63,686 nt of DNA from Ventosimonas gracilis (GCF_001580025.1 NZ_LSZO01000188.1:1-63686), one strand, 5' to 3'. Shown: positions 48,855 to 60,315, counted from the stretch's first letter. Translations and numbers: made by a program. The notes: a model not told the origin generated them from the sequence alone.

Positions 48855-51272
48855 ATGGGCAGGCTGTTGGCTTGGCTGCTGACCCCGCTGGGGTTTCTTT
48901 TTGCGCTGCTGGGATTGGCTCTGGCAGGCGGCGGGCTGTACCTGCTGATGCTGGGCGGTAGCTGGTTTTATCTGGCAAGCGGCATAGTCGCTACCGTGAT
49001 CGGCTGGGGATTGTTGCGCGGCTGGGGCATTGCCTTTTGGCTAAGCTGGCTGCTGCTGTTTGCGGCAGGCTATTGGAGCTTCCGGGAAGTGGCCTTCGAT
49101 TTTTGGCAGTGGGTGCCGCGCATCACGGCCTTTGCCGTGTTGACGCTGGTAGTAACCTTGGCCGCACCTGCATTGTCGGGGCCAGTACCGAGGGGCAAGG
49201 CGGTGCTGGTACTGGCTCTGTTGCTGATGGCAGGTCTTGGCGGTATGGGTGCGGGGATGTTTTTACCGCACGAGGAAGTGGCCGCCAGCGCCGAACCCTT
49301 GCGCGTGCTTAATATCAATGCCGGACAAGACAGCGCGGGTGACTGGCCGGCCTATGGCCGCAATCTGCGCGGCGAGCGCTTTGCGCAGTTTGAGCAAATC
49401 AACAAGGGCAATGTTAAAGATTTAAAAATCGCTTGGCAGTACCGTACCGGCGAGCTGGCGGTTGATGGCGGCGAATATCAGGTCACGCCGATTAAAGTGA
49501 ACGACCGCCTGTATCTGTGCACCCCGCGTAATCAGGTTATTGCCCTTGATGCCGTCAGCGGCAGTGAAATCTGGCGCTTTGACCCGAAAGTCAAAGAAGC
49601 TGAGATTAACAAAGGCTGGAAGCGCTGCCGTGGCGTAGCTTATGCCGAAATACCGGCAACAAGCATCAGTCGCGAAATCAGTGAAGAGGCGGGCGAAGAG
49701 GCGGGCGAAGTCGGCGGGGCCCTGCAAGAAACCATTGCCGAACCTGCAAGCTGTGCGCAGCGCATTATCAGCACTACGGGCGATGCGCGTTTATTCGCAC
49801 TGGATGCACAAAGCGGAAAACCCTGTAAAAACTTTGCCGAGCAAGGCTTTGTCGATTTGCTTAAAGGTTTAGGACCTAACGGGCCGACGTCCTACAACCT
49901 GACCTCCGCGCCCTTGGTAGCGGGCGGCGTAATACTGGTGGGTGGACGCATTCAGGACAATCTGCGCGTGGGCGAAGTCTCCGGTGTGGTGCGCGGCTTT
50001 GATGTGCAAAGCGGTGAACTGCTCTGGGCATGGGATGCCTCGCGTGGCGCAAAAGACAGTCAGCCATTGCCCGAAGGCGAGGTTTATCCTATCGAAAGCC
50101 CGAACTTTTGGGGCACTGCCGCTTATGACGAGCAATTAGGGTTGGCCTATTTCCCCACCGGCAACCAAACGCCGGATTTCTGGACGGGTAATCGCCATCC
50201 CTATTCCGATGAATACAACGACGCCATCGTTGCCGTGGAGATTAAAACCGGCCGCGAGCGCTGGCATTTCCGTACCGTCAATATTGACCAGTTCGATTAC
50301 GACGTCGCCGCGCAGCCGATTTTGTACGACCTGCCGAGACCTGATGGCAGCACCGTTCCGGCGCTTATCCAACTGACCAAGCGCGGGCAAATTTTTGTGC
50401 TCGACCGGCGCAACGGCAAACCGGTTATCCCAGTCGAGCAACGCAAGGTCGCAACCGATGCCATGCCCGGCATGAAAGTTGCCGAAACTCAGCCTTATTC
50501 GGTGCTTTCCATCGGCGCTGAACCGCTAACGGAAACCGATATGTGGGGCATGTCGATATTCGACCAGCTTTATTGCCGCATCCAATTTAAAAAAATGCGC
50601 TGGGAGGGCGAATTTACCCCGCTATCGGACAAACAACGCACGCTGATTTACCCCGGCTACTACGGCGGCATGAACTGGGGCGGCGGCGCACTGGATGCAC
50701 GCAGCGGCACACTGATTGTCAATGACATCCGCATGGCGCAGTGGGGGCAATTTATCTCACGCGAAGAGGCCAAACGCATCAATCTCAAACCCTCGTCGGA
50801 AGGCGAGTATTCCGAACAACTGGGCACGCCTTGGGGCGTGGAGCGCTCGATGTTTGTTTCGCCGCTCGGCATTCCCTGCTTTAAACCGCCGTTTGGCAGC
50901 ATGACCGCGATTGACTTGGTCAGCGGGCAAACGCGCTGGCAGGTGCCGCTCGGCAGTATCGAAGACAGCCCCATTCTGGGCTACAAAGCCCAGCTGCATA
51001 TCCCGCTTGGCATGCCAACGATGGGCGGCCCCTTGGTGACACAAGGGGGACTGACCTTCTTCCACGGCAGCATGGACTTTTACGTGCGTGCACTCGATAG
51101 CGACAGCGGCAAGGAACTCTGGCGCTCGCGCCTGCCGGTCGGCGGCCAAGGTGCACCGATGACCTATATGGGCGCGGACGGCAAGCAATACATCGTGGTC
51201 GTTGCTGGCGGCGCGACTCGTACCGGCAGCAACGAGGATCGCGGCGATTACGTGATTGCCTACAGTCTGTAA
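48855..51272 (+). CDS. gcd: Membrane-bound PQQ-dependent glucose dehydrogenase
   Basis: This quinoprotein oxidises glucose to gluconolactone in the periplasm and passes electrons to ubiquinone. The product is 805 residues from the ATG at 48855; longer in-frame starts lie inside cheR. Five membrane segments occupy residues 1-140, followed by the eight-bladed PQQ propeller starting DWPAYGRNLRGERFAQFEQI. Signatures: GPTSYNLTSAPLVAGGVILV, SPNFWGTAAYDEQLGLAYFP, NIDQFDYDVAAQPI, YGGMNWGGGALDARSG and GMPTMGGPLVTQGGLTF. A Glu/Gly repeat insertion (SEEAGEEAGEVGG) lies near residue 280. Synthesis of PQQ is not encoded here. Confidence 0.96.
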   Translation: MGRLLAWLLTPLGFLFALLGLALAGGGLYLLMLGGSWFYLASGIVATVIGWGLLRGWGIAFWLSWLLLFAAGYWSFREVAFDFWQWVPRITAFAVLTLVVTLAAPALSGPVPRGKAVLVLALLLMAGLGGMGAGMFLPHEEVAASAEPLRVLNINAGQDSAGDWPAYGRNLRGERFAQFEQINKGNVKDLKIAWQYRTGELAVDGGEYQVTPIKVNDRLYLCTPRNQVIALDAVSGSEIWRFDPKVKEAEINKGWKRCRGVAYAEIPATSISREISEEAGEEAGEVGGALQETIAEPASCAQRIISTTGDARLFALDAQSGKPCKNFAEQGFVDLLKGLGPNGPTSYNLTSAPLVAGGVILVGGRIQDNLRVGEVSGVVRGFDVQSGELLWAWDASRGAKDSQPLPEGEVYPIESPNFWGTAAYDEQLGLAYFPTGNQTPDFWTGNRHPYSDEYNDAIVAVEIKTGRERWHFRTVNIDQFDYDVAAQPILYDLPRPDGSTVPALIQLTKRGQIFVLDRRNGKPVIPVEQRKVATDAMPGMKVAETQPYSVLSIGAEPLTETDMWGMSIFDQLYCRIQFKKMRWEGEFTPLSDKQRTLIYPGYYGGMNWGGGALDARSGTLIVNDIRMAQWGQFISREEAKRINLKPSSEGEYSEQLGTPWGVERSMFVSPLGIPCFKPPFGSMTAIDLVSGQTRWQVPLGSIEDSPILGYKAQLHIPLGMPTMGGPLVTQGGLTFFHGSMDFYVRALDSDSGKELWRSRLPVGGQGAPMTYMGADGKQYIVVVAGGATRTGSNEDRGDYVIAYSL
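49679..49713 (+). repeat. Short tandem repeat inside gcd
   Basis: About two and a half units of GAAGAGGCGGGC, with one drifting unit, encode EEAGEEAGEVGG. It adds a short acidic insert to a surface loop of the Gcd propeller. Confidence 0.7.
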
Positions 51273-51288
51273 CTTTAAGGGGATAACC

Positions 51289-51717
51289 ATGAGCTACCGT
51301 CTTGCCGTGCTGCTGGTGACAGCCGCTTTAACAGCCTGTACTGGCCGTTTACCCGTTGCCGAAAAACCTGCCAGCCTGCAAGCGGGCAGCCGCTGGCAAG
51401 TCGAATGGCTGGGCGAGCGCCCACTGGTTGACAATAGCCACCTCAGCCTGACGCTGGCCGAAGAAGGCCGCGCCTACGGTGACGGCGGCTGCAACCGCTG
51501 GCTCAGCAGCTATGAGCTGCACGGCGAGCAGCTTACCTTCACTGCCCCCAGCAGCACCCTAATGGCCTGCCCAGGGGCACTGATGGAACAAGAACAGCGC
51601 TTTTTGCACATGCTGAGCAAAATCACCCGCTGGGACTTTTCGACAACCGGCCAGCTACAGCTTTGGGCGGATCAAGGCGACCCCATCCGCCTGTGGCCGC
51701 TCAAAGAAGAAGACTAA
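51289..51717 (+). CDS. META-domain (HslJ-like) lipoprotein
   Basis: The product is 142 residues from the ATG at 51289, which has a GGGGAT site. The signal peptide ends in a lipobox (LTAC, Cys at about 17). The META domain shows AYGDGGCNRWLSSYELHGEQL and LMACPGALMEQEQRFLHML, as in HslJ. HslJ is a heat-induced envelope protein linked with novobiocin resistance in E. coli; no enzyme activity is known. It follows gcd after 16 bases and may be cotranscribed. Confidence 0.88.
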   Translation: MSYRLAVLLVTAALTACTGRLPVAEKPASLQAGSRWQVEWLGERPLVDNSHLSLTLAEEGRAYGDGGCNRWLSSYELHGEQLTFTAPSSTLMACPGALMEQEQRFLHMLSKITRWDFSTTGQLQLWADQGDPIRLWPLKEED

Positions 51718-51754
51718 CGGCGAACAACGATAATGCCGTGACCGAGCCATTGCA

Positions 51755-52537
51755 CTATCGATCCTTTTTGTTCAGTTGCTCGATTTTTTCAAACTCAGGA
51801 TGCTGGCGAAGCAAAAAAGCCAGCATTTCTGTAGCATCCTTGGAGACATAAAAATCGACCATTTTATGGTTAAATTCTTGCACCGTTGCCGCCGGAACGC
51901 TAATGGCATCCATTCCATTTGACATTAAAATGCCATTCATCATCAAGCGTGAGGCGCGCTTATTACCATCAAAAAAGAATTGCTGTAACGCACCAAAAAG
52001 AAAAAACAAACAGGCTTGCTCAAAAGGCTGGTGAACTTCTTGATTTAATGCGTGAAGTCCACTTGCAAATTTTTTGTTGAGGTTAATGGCGTCTTTTTCT
52101 GTAGGCATTGGCGTATAAACGCCTTTTTCTCCAAGACTCACCATGGGACTAAAGTTGATTTCTTGGCCTTCGCCGCGAAAAAGCCCCCACTCCAGTGCTT
52201 CATTTTTTGCCACTTGCCCATGTAATGTACAGAATGTGTTCTTGTTCAGAGCAAATTTTTTTGTTTTAACCAAGCCAAGCAGTGTTTTTGAGCTTTCAGC
52301 CAAATTTAAAATTTGTTCTTGGTCAAAGAGTTTATGCCCTCCCACAGTCACACCATCCAGTAAAGTCTTAACTTCTGGAAAGGTAAAGGGATTACCCTCT
52401 AAAACACCCGCATCCCAAACAAATTCAGGAAGCATTTTGTAAAATCGAAAGCAGACTCGTTCGATCGAGTGAACAGGGATTTTCGCAGGCACAACAGAGC
52501 GTTCCCAATGAAAACCAAGACTTTCAAAAAGCTGCAT
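51755..52537 (-). CDS. Fic-like protein with a degenerate active site
   Basis: The product is 260 residues. Fic enzymes usually transfer AMP from ATP to a target hydroxyl using an HPFxDGNGR/K-R motif. The motif here (residues 186-194) reads QFFFDGNKR: Gln186 replaces the catalytic His, Phe187 replaces Pro. The anion-hole part DGNKRASR is kept. A segment VLEGNPFTFPEV near residue 45 resembles the inhibitory-helix EGN motif. The gene is distinctly AT-rich (about 40% GC by eye) against its neighbours, which suggests acquisition. It may be inactive or have changed chemistry. Confidence 0.85.
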   Translation of the reverse strand: MQLFESLGFHWERSVVPAKIPVHSIERVCFRFYKMLPEFVWDAGVLEGNPFTFPEVKTLLDGVTVGGHKLFDQEQILNLAESSKTLLGLVKTKKFALNKNTFCTLHGQVAKNEALEWGLFRGEGQEINFSPMVSLGEKGVYTPMPTEKDAINLNKKFASGLHALNQEVHQPFEQACLFFLFGALQQFFFDGNKRASRLMMNGILMSNGMDAISVPAATVQEFNHKMVDFYVSKDATEMLAFLLRQHPEFEKIEQLNKKDR

Positions 52538-52610
52538 TTTTCACCCCTCCATCGGTATTAAAAAGGGCTGCGGTTTAATGGTTTTATCGTTCTTTAGTGT
52601 GATGATATTT

Positions 52611-52628
52611 TATCCAATACTATCCAAT
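52611..52628. repeat. Short direct repeat upstream of the Fic gene
   Basis: TATCCAAT occurs twice with a ten-base period (52611-52618 and 52621-52628) in an AT-rich gap of 137 bases between the fic and dinB genes. The position 74-91 bases upstream of the fic start suits a regulator site. Confidence 0.4.
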
Positions 52629-52674
52629 TAGTTGTGCAAAATAGCCCAATAAACCCGTTGTAGAAACTTAAAGA

Positions 52675-53727
52675 TTATGTCCTAAACAATAAAAGCTGCT
52701 CGCCTTCTGCGCCTAAATCCATCAGGCGAACGCCGATGCCCAAAAGGCGTACCGGTTTTCCCGCGCGGGCGTGCGCTTTGCGCAGCAGCGCGGCAAAGCC
52801 TGCAAGGTCGGGCTGTGCGCCCGTTTGTTCCAGCGTGGTTTGGCTAAAGTCGCAGAATTTGACTTTGACAAAGGGTTTGCCGACGCGGTAGCCGTTAAGT
52901 TTTTGCAGACGTTGTTTAAGTTCGGCGAGCAGCTTGGGCAATTCTGCAAGGCAAGCCTCAATATCTGGCAAATCCCGCACAAAGGTGGTTTCCACGCTTA
53001 AGGACTGGCGCTTGCTGGAGGTTTCCAGTGGGCGTTCGTCAATACCTCGGGCAAACTGCCAAAGCTGCTCGCCAAAGCGGCCAAACAGGCGAGTGAGTTC
53101 CAGTAAATCGCGCTGGCGTAAATCCAAAGCGGTGTGAATGCCTAAACGCTCCAGCCGGCCCGCCGTCACCTTGCCCACGCCGTACAGCCGACTGACCGCA
53201 AGCGGCGCGACAAAATCCAGCACCTGTTCCGGGCGGATAACAAAGAGCCCATCCGGTTTGCGCCAGTCGCTGGCAATTTTGGCCAGCAATTTATTGGGGG
53301 CAACGCCCGCCGAGACGCTAAGGCCTAACTGGGATTGGATTTGGCGGCGAATATCCACCGCAATGCGCGTGGCGCTGCCGGAGAAATGCGCACTGTCGCT
53401 AACATCCAGATAAGCCTCATCCAGCGACAGCGGCTCGATTTGCTCGCTGTAATGACGAAAAATCTGCCGCATCTGCTGCGAGACTTCGCGGTACAGCTCA
53501 AAGCGCGGGCGGATGATTAAAAGCTGCGGGCAAAGCTTTTTGGCGTAGGCACTGGCCATTGCTGAACGCACGCCAAAAGCCCGCGCCGGATAGTTACAGG
53601 TAGCGATAACCCCGCGCTTATCTGGCGCACCGCCGACGGCAATCGGCCTACGGCTAAGGCGCGGGTTTTCGCGCATTTCCACTGCTGCAAAAAAACAATC
53701 GGCATCGATATGAATAATCTTGCGCAT
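52675..53727 (-). CDS. dinB: DNA polymerase IV
   Basis: This Y-family translesion polymerase has 350 residues here. The metal ligands Asp8 (IHIDADCFFAAVE) and Asp103-Glu104 (SLDEAYLDVS) are present. Then the thumb helix-hairpin-helix (LYGVGKVTAGRLERLGIHTA) and the little-finger domain (LSVETTFVRDLPDIEACL) follow. The C-terminus carries a beta-clamp motif QLLLF (end residues EGEQLLLFRT). No clear LexA box (CTG-N10-CAG) is visible upstream. It stands 33 bases after lepB on the same strand, where rnc is usually found. Confidence 0.96.
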   Translation of the reverse strand: MRKIIHIDADCFFAAVEMRENPRLSRRPIAVGGAPDKRGVIATCNYPARAFGVRSAMASAYAKKLCPQLLIIRPRFELYREVSQQMRQIFRHYSEQIEPLSLDEAYLDVSDSAHFSGSATRIAVDIRRQIQSQLGLSVSAGVAPNKLLAKIASDWRKPDGLFVIRPEQVLDFVAPLAVSRLYGVGKVTAGRLERLGIHTALDLRQRDLLELTRLFGRFGEQLWQFARGIDERPLETSSKRQSLSVETTFVRDLPDIEACLAELPKLLAELKQRLQKLNGYRVGKPFVKVKFCDFSQTTLEQTGAQPDLAGFAALLRKAHARAGKPVRLLGIGVRLMDLGAEGEQLLLFRT

Positions 53728-53760
53728 GGCAAGAGTAAGCCGCCCACTACCTTAAAATAG

Positions 53761-54633
53761 TTATTTAATCGGGCCTACCCGCGACAAGCTCGGCAGGTTT
53801 TGCAGTCTGGGGGAAGGCCAGGTAAACCAGATGGTAAAGGCTTTGCCGACGATATAACGCTCCGGCACCATGCCTTGCAGTTCGGGGGAGGGATAGGGGT
53901 TCTCCCAATAGCGGCTGTCGTGCGAGCCGTCACGGTTATCACCCATCATAAAGTAATAGCCTGGTGGCACAGTCCATTCACAAGCGCCGCAGTCGGTATT
54001 GGGGTTATAACGGGTGGGGCCGTTTTCTTTACGGATAAGGTGCGAGGTTTCGCCGAGTTTTTCGCGGTACCAGGTGATACTGCCAAGACTGCCCGGCTCA
54101 TCCTCTTGCCGCTGTTCTTCAATTAATTGTCCATTGATATAAAGCTGTTTACTCTCTTGATCATAATGGATTTTATCACCCGGCAAACCAATAACCCGTT
54201 TAATGTAATGAACAGCAGGGTCTATCGGATAGCGAAAAACCATCACATCACCGCGTTTGGGCTGGGTCACCGGAATAATCTCGCTGCCCAATACCGGTAA
54301 ACGAATACCGTAAATAAACTTGTTGGTTAAAATAAAATCGCCGACTTCCAGGGTTGGTCGCATGGAGCCGGTTGGAATTTGAAAAGGCTCGACCAAAAAC
54401 GAGCGAATAACCAAAACAATGGCCAATACCGGAAATAACGATTTACCCCAACCGACCAATAACGGCTCGCGGTTTAACCTATCCAGTACAGCGGGTTCCG
54501 GCTCCAGCGTTTGCCCTTGATATAACAAAATAGCGCTGCGTCTGCGCGGTGCCAGCACGGCAAAGTCGAGCAACGCCAAGGCGCCGCAAACAGCAACCAA
54601 CAATACCAGCAGCAGTGAAAAATCTATTGACAT
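53761..54633 (-). CDS. lepB: Signal peptidase I
   Basis: LepB removes signal peptides from exported proteins. The product is 290 residues. Two N-terminal membrane segments (about 4-27 and 65-80) hold it in the inner membrane. The catalytic Ser90 is in QIPTGSMRPTLEVGDF and the general-base Lys145 in YIKRVIGLPGD. Later blocks VPPGYYFMMGDNRDGSHDSRYW and VGKAFTIWFTWPS complete the family set. It follows lepA by 23 bases, the usual lepA-lepB pair. Confidence 0.97.
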   Translation of the reverse strand: MSIDFSLLLVLLVAVCGALALLDFAVLAPRRRSAILLYQGQTLEPEPAVLDRLNREPLLVGWGKSLFPVLAIVLVIRSFLVEPFQIPTGSMRPTLEVGDFILTNKFIYGIRLPVLGSEIIPVTQPKRGDVMVFRYPIDPAVHYIKRVIGLPGDKIHYDQESKQLYINGQLIEEQRQEDEPGSLGSITWYREKLGETSHLIRKENGPTRYNPNTDCGACEWTVPPGYYFMMGDNRDGSHDSRYWENPYPSPELQGMVPERYIVGKAFTIWFTWPSPRLQNLPSLSRVGPIK

Positions 54634-54656
54634 TATTTAAGCGCTCAAGGGTAGGT

Positions 54657-56456
54657 TTAACTATCAACTTTAAGTACCGCAAGAAACGCCGCTTGCGGGA
54701 TTTCCACATTACCGACTTGTTTCATGCGTTTTTTACCGGCTTTTTGTTTTTCCAACAATTTGCGTTTGCGCGTCACATCGCCGCCGTAACATTTGGCGAG
54801 TACGTTTTTGCGCAGCGCTTTAACCGTGGTGCGGGCAATCACTTGGCCGCCTACCGCCGCCTGGATGGCGACATCAAACATTTGTCTGGGGATGAGTTCT
54901 TTCATTTTTTCCGTTAATACGCGCCCTTTTTGCGCGGCGCGCTCACGGTGGACAATAAGCGCCAGTGCATCGACTTTTTCACCGTTAATCAATACATCCA
55001 AGCGAACCAGGTTGGCGGCCTGGAAGCGGTCAAAGCTGTAATCGAGTGAAGCATAACCACGGCTGGCTGATTTTAAGCGGTCAAAAAAGTCGAGCACGAC
55101 TTCGTTCATCGGCAAGTCATAAACCAGTTGTACTTGTCCGCCGACAAACTGTAAATCACGCTGCATGCCACGTTTTTCGATACACAGGCTAATCACATTA
55201 CCCAGATGCTCCTGTGGCACCAGTATATTGGCGCGGACAATGGGTTCGCGCATTTCGCCAATGGCCGATGGGTCAGGCAAACGCGAGGGATTGTCCACGC
55301 AGAGGGTTTCGCCCGTTTTAAGGACTATTTCAAATAAAACGGTAGGTGCGGTGGTAATTAAATCCAGATTGTATTCACGCTCCAAACGCTCCTGGATAAT
55401 TTCCATATGCAGCATGCCGAGAAAGCCGATACGAAAACCAAAACCTAAAGCGTCTGAACTTTCCGGTTCGTATTGCAAAGCGGCATCATTTAGACAGAGT
55501 TTTTGCAGCGCTTCACGAAAATCTTCAAAGTCATCGGAACTGACCGGAAATAATCCGGCATAAACCTGCGGTTGAATGCGTTTAAAACCGGGCAGTACCT
55601 CTACATCGGGCGTCGCCGCCAAGGTTAGGGTATCGCCGACCGGTGCGCCGTGAATATCTTTAATACCGGCAATCACAAAACCGACTTCACCGGCTTTTAA
55701 ATCGGCGGTTTCGCTGTGTTTGGGGCGAAAGACGCCAACGCTGTCCACTTGGTGTTGTTTACCGGTGGATTTCACCAAAATCTTGTCGCCTTTTTTGAGG
55801 CGGCCGTGTTTAACGCGTACCAAAGAGACCACGCCCAGGTAATTATCAAACCAGGAATCGATAATCAGTGCTTGTAACGGCGCGTCTATTTCACCGGTGG
55901 GCGCAGGGATGGTGGCGACCAGGTGTTCAAGCACGTCAATCACGCCTTCACCGCTTTTGGCGCTGCACGGCACCGCGCCGCTTGCATCGATGCCGATAAT
56001 CTGCTCGATTTCTGCCTTGACCCGCTGTGGCTCGGCTTGCGGCAAGTCCATCTTGTTAAGCACCGGCATGACTTCAAGCCCCTGCTCAATGGCGGTGTAG
56101 CAATTGGCAACCGACTGCGCCTCCACTCCTTGTCCGGCATCAACCACTAAAATCGCGCCTTCACAGGCCGCGAGCGAGCGGCTGACTTCGTAGGTAAAGT
56201 CCACATGCCCGGGTGTATCGATAAAGTTGAGCTGGTAGGTTTTGCCGTCTTTGGCGGGGTAGTGCAAGGTAACGCTGTGCGCCTTGATGGTAATGCCGCG
56301 CTCGCGTTCCAAATCCATTGAGTCGAGCACCTGAGCTTCCATCTCGCGCTCGGATAGCCCACCGCAAATCTGGATAAAGCGATCAGCCAGCGTCGATTTG
56401 CCGTGGTCGATATGGGCGATGATGGAAAAATTGCGGATATGGCTCAAATCACTCAC
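54657..56456 (-). CDS. lepA: Elongation factor 4 (LepA)
   Basis: LepA is a ribosome-binding GTPase with a role in translation initiation or back-translocation. The product is 599 residues. GTPase motifs: AHIDHGKST (about 14-22), [16 protein letters not shown]. Domain II, an EF-G-like domain ([21 protein letters not shown]), and the LepA-specific C-terminal domain ([38 protein letters not shown]) follow. It starts lepA-lepB; in Pseudomonas rnc-era-recO would come after lepB. Confidence 0.98.
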   Translation of the reverse strand: MSDLSHIRNFSIIAHIDHGKSTLADRFIQICGGLSEREMEAQVLDSMDLERERGITIKAHSVTLHYPAKDGKTYQLNFIDTPGHVDFTYEVSRSLAACEGAILVVDAGQGVEAQSVANCYTAIEQGLEVMPVLNKMDLPQAEPQRVKAEIEQIIGIDASGAVPCSAKSGEGVIDVLEHLVATIPAPTGEIDAPLQALIIDSWFDNYLGVVSLVRVKHGRLKKGDKILVKSTGKQHQVDSVGVFRPKHSETADLKAGEVGFVIAGIKDIHGAPVGDTLTLAATPDVEVLPGFKRIQPQVYAGLFPVSSDDFEDFREALQKLCLNDAALQYEPESSDALGFGFRIGFLGMLHMEIIQERLEREYNLDLITTAPTVLFEIVLKTGETLCVDNPSRLPDPSAIGEMREPIVRANILVPQEHLGNVISLCIEKRGMQRDLQFVGGQVQLVYDLPMNEVVLDFFDRLKSASRGYASLDYSFDRFQAANLVRLDVLINGEKVDALALIVHRERAAQKGRVLTEKMKELIPRQMFDVAIQAAVGGQVIARTTVKALRKNVLAKCYGGDVTRKRKLLEKQKAGKKRMKQVGNVEIPQAAFLAVLKVDS

Positions 56457-56509
56457 GAAAGGCGCTCAAGACGGGCAGAAAATGGCCGACTATTCTAGCG
56501 CAATGAAAC

Positions 56510-56536
56510 CCGCCATGCGTATTGCACGCATGGCGG
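56510..56536 (-). terminator. Hairpin after ihfA
   Basis: CCGCCATGCGT-ATTGC-ACGCATGGCGG: a perfect 11-pair stem just downstream of ihfA, followed on the minus strand by a short T-containing tail (GTTTCATT). It likely ends the thrS-to-ihfA operon before lepA. Confidence 0.75.
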
Positions 56537-56540
56537 TTGG

Positions 56541-56834
56541 TTAGGCTGTCAGTGTCTCAACCTGGCTTTTGAGTTTTTGTCCGGCGTGGAAGGTGACGAC
56601 GCGGCGGGCGCTGATGGGGACTTCTTCGCCGGTTTTGGGGTTGCGGCCGGGGCGCGGGTTTTTATTGAGCAGTTCAAAGTTGCCAAAGCCGGACAGCTTG
56701 ACCGGCTCGCCCGCTTCCAGCGCCGCGCGGATTTGTTCAAAGAACTGTTCGATAAAGGCCTTGGCGGCCGGTTTGTCCAGTTTTAGCGCTTTACACAGAT
56801 GGTCGGCCATGTCGGCTTTGCTCAGTGCGGTCAC
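56541..56834 (-). CDS. ihfA: Integration host factor subunit alpha
   Basis: IHF bends DNA in transcription, replication and recombination. The product is 97 residues. The helical dimerisation part ([20 protein letters not shown]) and the DNA-binding arms with [20 protein letters not shown] and the Pro of GRNPKTG are typical. It has shorter ends than the 100-residue Pseudomonas form. The gene starts 11 bases after the pheT stop, completing the common thrS-infC-rpmI-rplT-pheST-ihfA order. Confidence 0.96.
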   Translation of the reverse strand: MTALSKADMADHLCKALKLDKPAAKAFIEQFFEQIRAALEAGEPVKLSGFGNFELLNKNPRPGRNPKTGEEVPISARRVVTFHAGQKLKSQVETLTA

Positions 56835-56845
56835 TTGGTTTCTCC

Positions 56846-59218
56846 CTAAGTCCTTAGTTTTGTTTTAAAGCGTTGCTTAAGCGCGCTAAGGATGCCAGCG
56901 ATACTTTGGTTGATTTCGCTGTCGGTCAATGTGCGCGTTGGGTGCTGCCAGGTCAAGCCGAAAGCGAGGCTTTTTTCCTTTGGATTATCTTTGGGTTGAT
57001 AAAGGTCGAACAGGCGCAGCTCGGTCAAGTATTGCCCCGCCTGTTCACGGATGCACTCTTGTAATGCTCCGGCGGATTGTTCGCTTCGGGCGATAAGCGC
57101 CAAGTCGCGGCGCACGGCGGGAAAGCGTGAAAGACCGGCAAACTCTGGCAGACGGCCTTGTTGCAAGGCGCCCAGTTGCAGTTCAAATAAAAAGACCGCT
57201 TGGCTAAGGTGGAGGCTTTGTGCGAGCACCGGATGCAGCGCACCGAGCAGGCCGATGGGTTTGCCCGCTTGCTCAATCTGCGCGGTTTGTCCGGGGTGCA
57301 GCGCCGGATGCTCGGCGGGCGCGAAGCGAAAACTGTCAATAGCGCCGCCTTGGGCGAGCAGGGCGCAGACATCGGCTTTGGCGTCGTAAAAATCGACGCT
57401 TTCGCGGCCATTGCTCCAGCCTTCGGGCAGGCGTGAGCCGCTAATCAGTCCGGCCAGCATATTGTCTTGTGCGAGATCGTCCAGCGAGCCGATAAAGCGC
57501 AGTCCGCATTCAAACAGACGCACGCGCGATTGCTGGCGATTGAGGTTGTATTGCAGCGCTTTAATCAGCCCCGGCCAGAGCGACGGGCGCATAACGGCCA
57601 TATCGGCGGAAATCGGATTGGCGAGTGCCAAAGGCGCGGTATCCGGCGCAAACTGTGCGGCCAGTGTGCGCTCGATAAAGCTGTAAGTGATGGCTTCTTG
57701 ATAGCCGCGCGCGGCGAGCACTTGGCGTAGCTGCGAGACTTCGACCTGACCTTCGGGATGATCTCTAAGCGCAAGCCTTGCGGATGGAAAGCGACTCGGT
57801 AGCCGGTCATAGCCCCAAAGCCGCGCGAGTTCTTCAATCAGGTCGATTTCCAGCGATAAATCAAAGCGGTGACTGGGCACTTTAACTTGCCATGCGCCTT
57901 CGCCTGTCTCGCTTAACTCAAGGCCCAGTGCTGTGAGCAGGCGGACGATGTCGGTGCGCGGCAGTGCGGTGCCCAGCATTTGGCTGATGCGCTGTTCACG
58001 CAGTTCGATGGTCACCGAAGGTGGCAGGTGCGGCTCGTTTTGCGCCTTGCAGACGGGGCCTGCCTGCCCACCGCAGATGGCGATCAGCAGTTCGCTGGCG
58101 CGTTGCAGGGCAGGGTAGGGCAGAGCCGGGTCTACACCGCGTTCAAAACGGTGAGAAGCATCGGTATGCAGGCCGTGCTGGCGTGCTTTTCCGGCAATGG
58201 CGAGTGGGGCAAAAAAGGCGCTTTCCAAGAAAATATCGCGGGTGCCTTCGCTTACGCCGCTGTGTTCGCCGCCCATTATCCCGGCCATTGCCAGCACCCG
58301 CTGATGGTCGGCGATGACCAGGGTTTGGCTATCGAGACGAATCTCTTGACCATCGAGCAGGCGCAGGGTTTCGCCCTCTTCGGCCATGCGCACACAAATG
58401 CCGCCGTTAATTTCGGCAAGATCAAAGGCGTGCAGCGGCTGACCTGATTCCAGCATCACATAGTTGGTGACATCGACCGCCACGTTAATGCTGCGGATAC
58501 CGCTGCGGCGCAGGCGCTCGACCATCCATAGCGGCGTTTTTTGGCTAAGGTCTGCGCCTTTGATAATCCGCCCCAGATAGCGTGGGCAGGCGGTGGGGGC
58601 TTTCAATTCGATACTGAGGGTTTGCTGATCAGTGCTCGCCACTTCGGCGGCTGCGGGCGCTTGCACGGGCGTGTCATAGAGCGCGGATACTTCGCGGGCA
58701 ATCCCGGCTATCGATAAGCAATCGCCGCGATTAGGGGTAATGCTCAGCTCAATGGCGAGGTCATCCAGTTGCAGATAATCGCGCAAATCCTCGCCAACCG
58801 GTGCATCTTCGGGCAGCTCCAGCAAGCCGCTATGGTCTTCGGATAATCCCAATTCTGTCGCCGAACAGAGCATGCCTTGGGATTCCACGCCGCGCAGTTT
58901 GGCTTTTTTGATGACAATACCCGGTAAAGTCGCGCCGATACGCGCAAGCGGCACTTTAAGACCGGCGCGGACATTGGGCGCGCCGCAGACTATCTGGAGC
59001 ACTTGCTCGCCGTCGCTGACTTGGCACAGGCGCAGTTTGTCGGCATTGGGGTGCGCTTCTACGCTTTGCACCTGGCCGACCACTGTGCCGCTAAAAACGC
59101 CTGCAACCGGCGTTGCAGCTTCGACTTCAAGGCCAATCATGGACAGGCGCTTGATCAGTTCATCGCGCGATACATCGGGGTTAACCCAAGTGCGCAGCCA
59201 TTGTTCGCTGAATTTCAT
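56846..59218 (-). CDS. pheT: Phenylalanyl-tRNA synthetase beta subunit
   Basis: The product is 790 residues. In order: the N-terminal tRNA-binding OB domain ([21 protein letters not shown]), the B3/B4 editing domain (ISDVTNYVM-like [21 protein letters not shown]), the B5 domain, the catalytic-like core ([20 protein letters not shown]), and the C-terminal anticodon-binding ferredoxin fold ([20 protein letters not shown]). It forms the alpha2-beta2 enzyme with PheS, encoded 14 bases upstream. Confidence 0.98.
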   Translation of the reverse strand: MKFSEQWLRTWVNPDVSRDELIKRLSMIGLEVEAATPVAGVFSGTVVGQVQSVEAHPNADKLRLCQVSDGEQVLQIVCGAPNVRAGLKVPLARIGATLPGIVIKKAKLRGVESQGMLCSATELGLSEDHSGLLELPEDAPVGEDLRDYLQLDDLAIELSITPNRGDCLSIAGIAREVSALYDTPVQAPAAAEVASTDQQTLSIELKAPTACPRYLGRIIKGADLSQKTPLWMVERLRRSGIRSINVAVDVTNYVMLESGQPLHAFDLAEINGGICVRMAEEGETLRLLDGQEIRLDSQTLVIADHQRVLAMAGIMGGEHSGVSEGTRDIFLESAFFAPLAIAGKARQHGLHTDASHRFERGVDPALPYPALQRASELLIAICGGQAGPVCKAQNEPHLPPSVTIELREQRISQMLGTALPRTDIVRLLTALGLELSETGEGAWQVKVPSHRFDLSLEIDLIEELARLWGYDRLPSRFPSARLALRDHPEGQVEVSQLRQVLAARGYQEAITYSFIERTLAAQFAPDTAPLALANPISADMAVMRPSLWPGLIKALQYNLNRQQSRVRLFECGLRFIGSLDDLAQDNMLAGLISGSRLPEGWSNGRESVDFYDAKADVCALLAQGGAIDSFRFAPAEHPALHPGQTAQIEQAGKPIGLLGALHPVLAQSLHLSQAVFLFELQLGALQQGRLPEFAGLSRFPAVRRDLALIARSEQSAGALQECIREQAGQYLTELRLFDLYQPKDNPKEKSLAFGLTWQHPTRTLTDSEINQSIAGILSALKQRFKTKLRT

Positions 59219-59232
59219 CGGCTTATTGCCCG

Positions 59233-60258
<1,026 letters not shown>

Positions 60259-60280
60259 TTACAAAAAAGAGGAGAACTAC

Positions 60281-60315
60281 AAAAAAATAGGGGAAGGGTA
60301 CAAACCCTTCCCCTA
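60281..60315 (-). terminator. Terminator/attenuator between rplT and pheS
   Basis: Minus strand: TAGGGGAAGGG-TTTGTA-CCCTTCCCCTA (11 perfect pairs) followed by seven T. It is in the place of the E. coli pheST attenuator, but no Phe-rich leader peptide is visible in the short stretch after rplT. A GAGGAG-like site upstream of pheS follows it. Confidence 0.9.
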
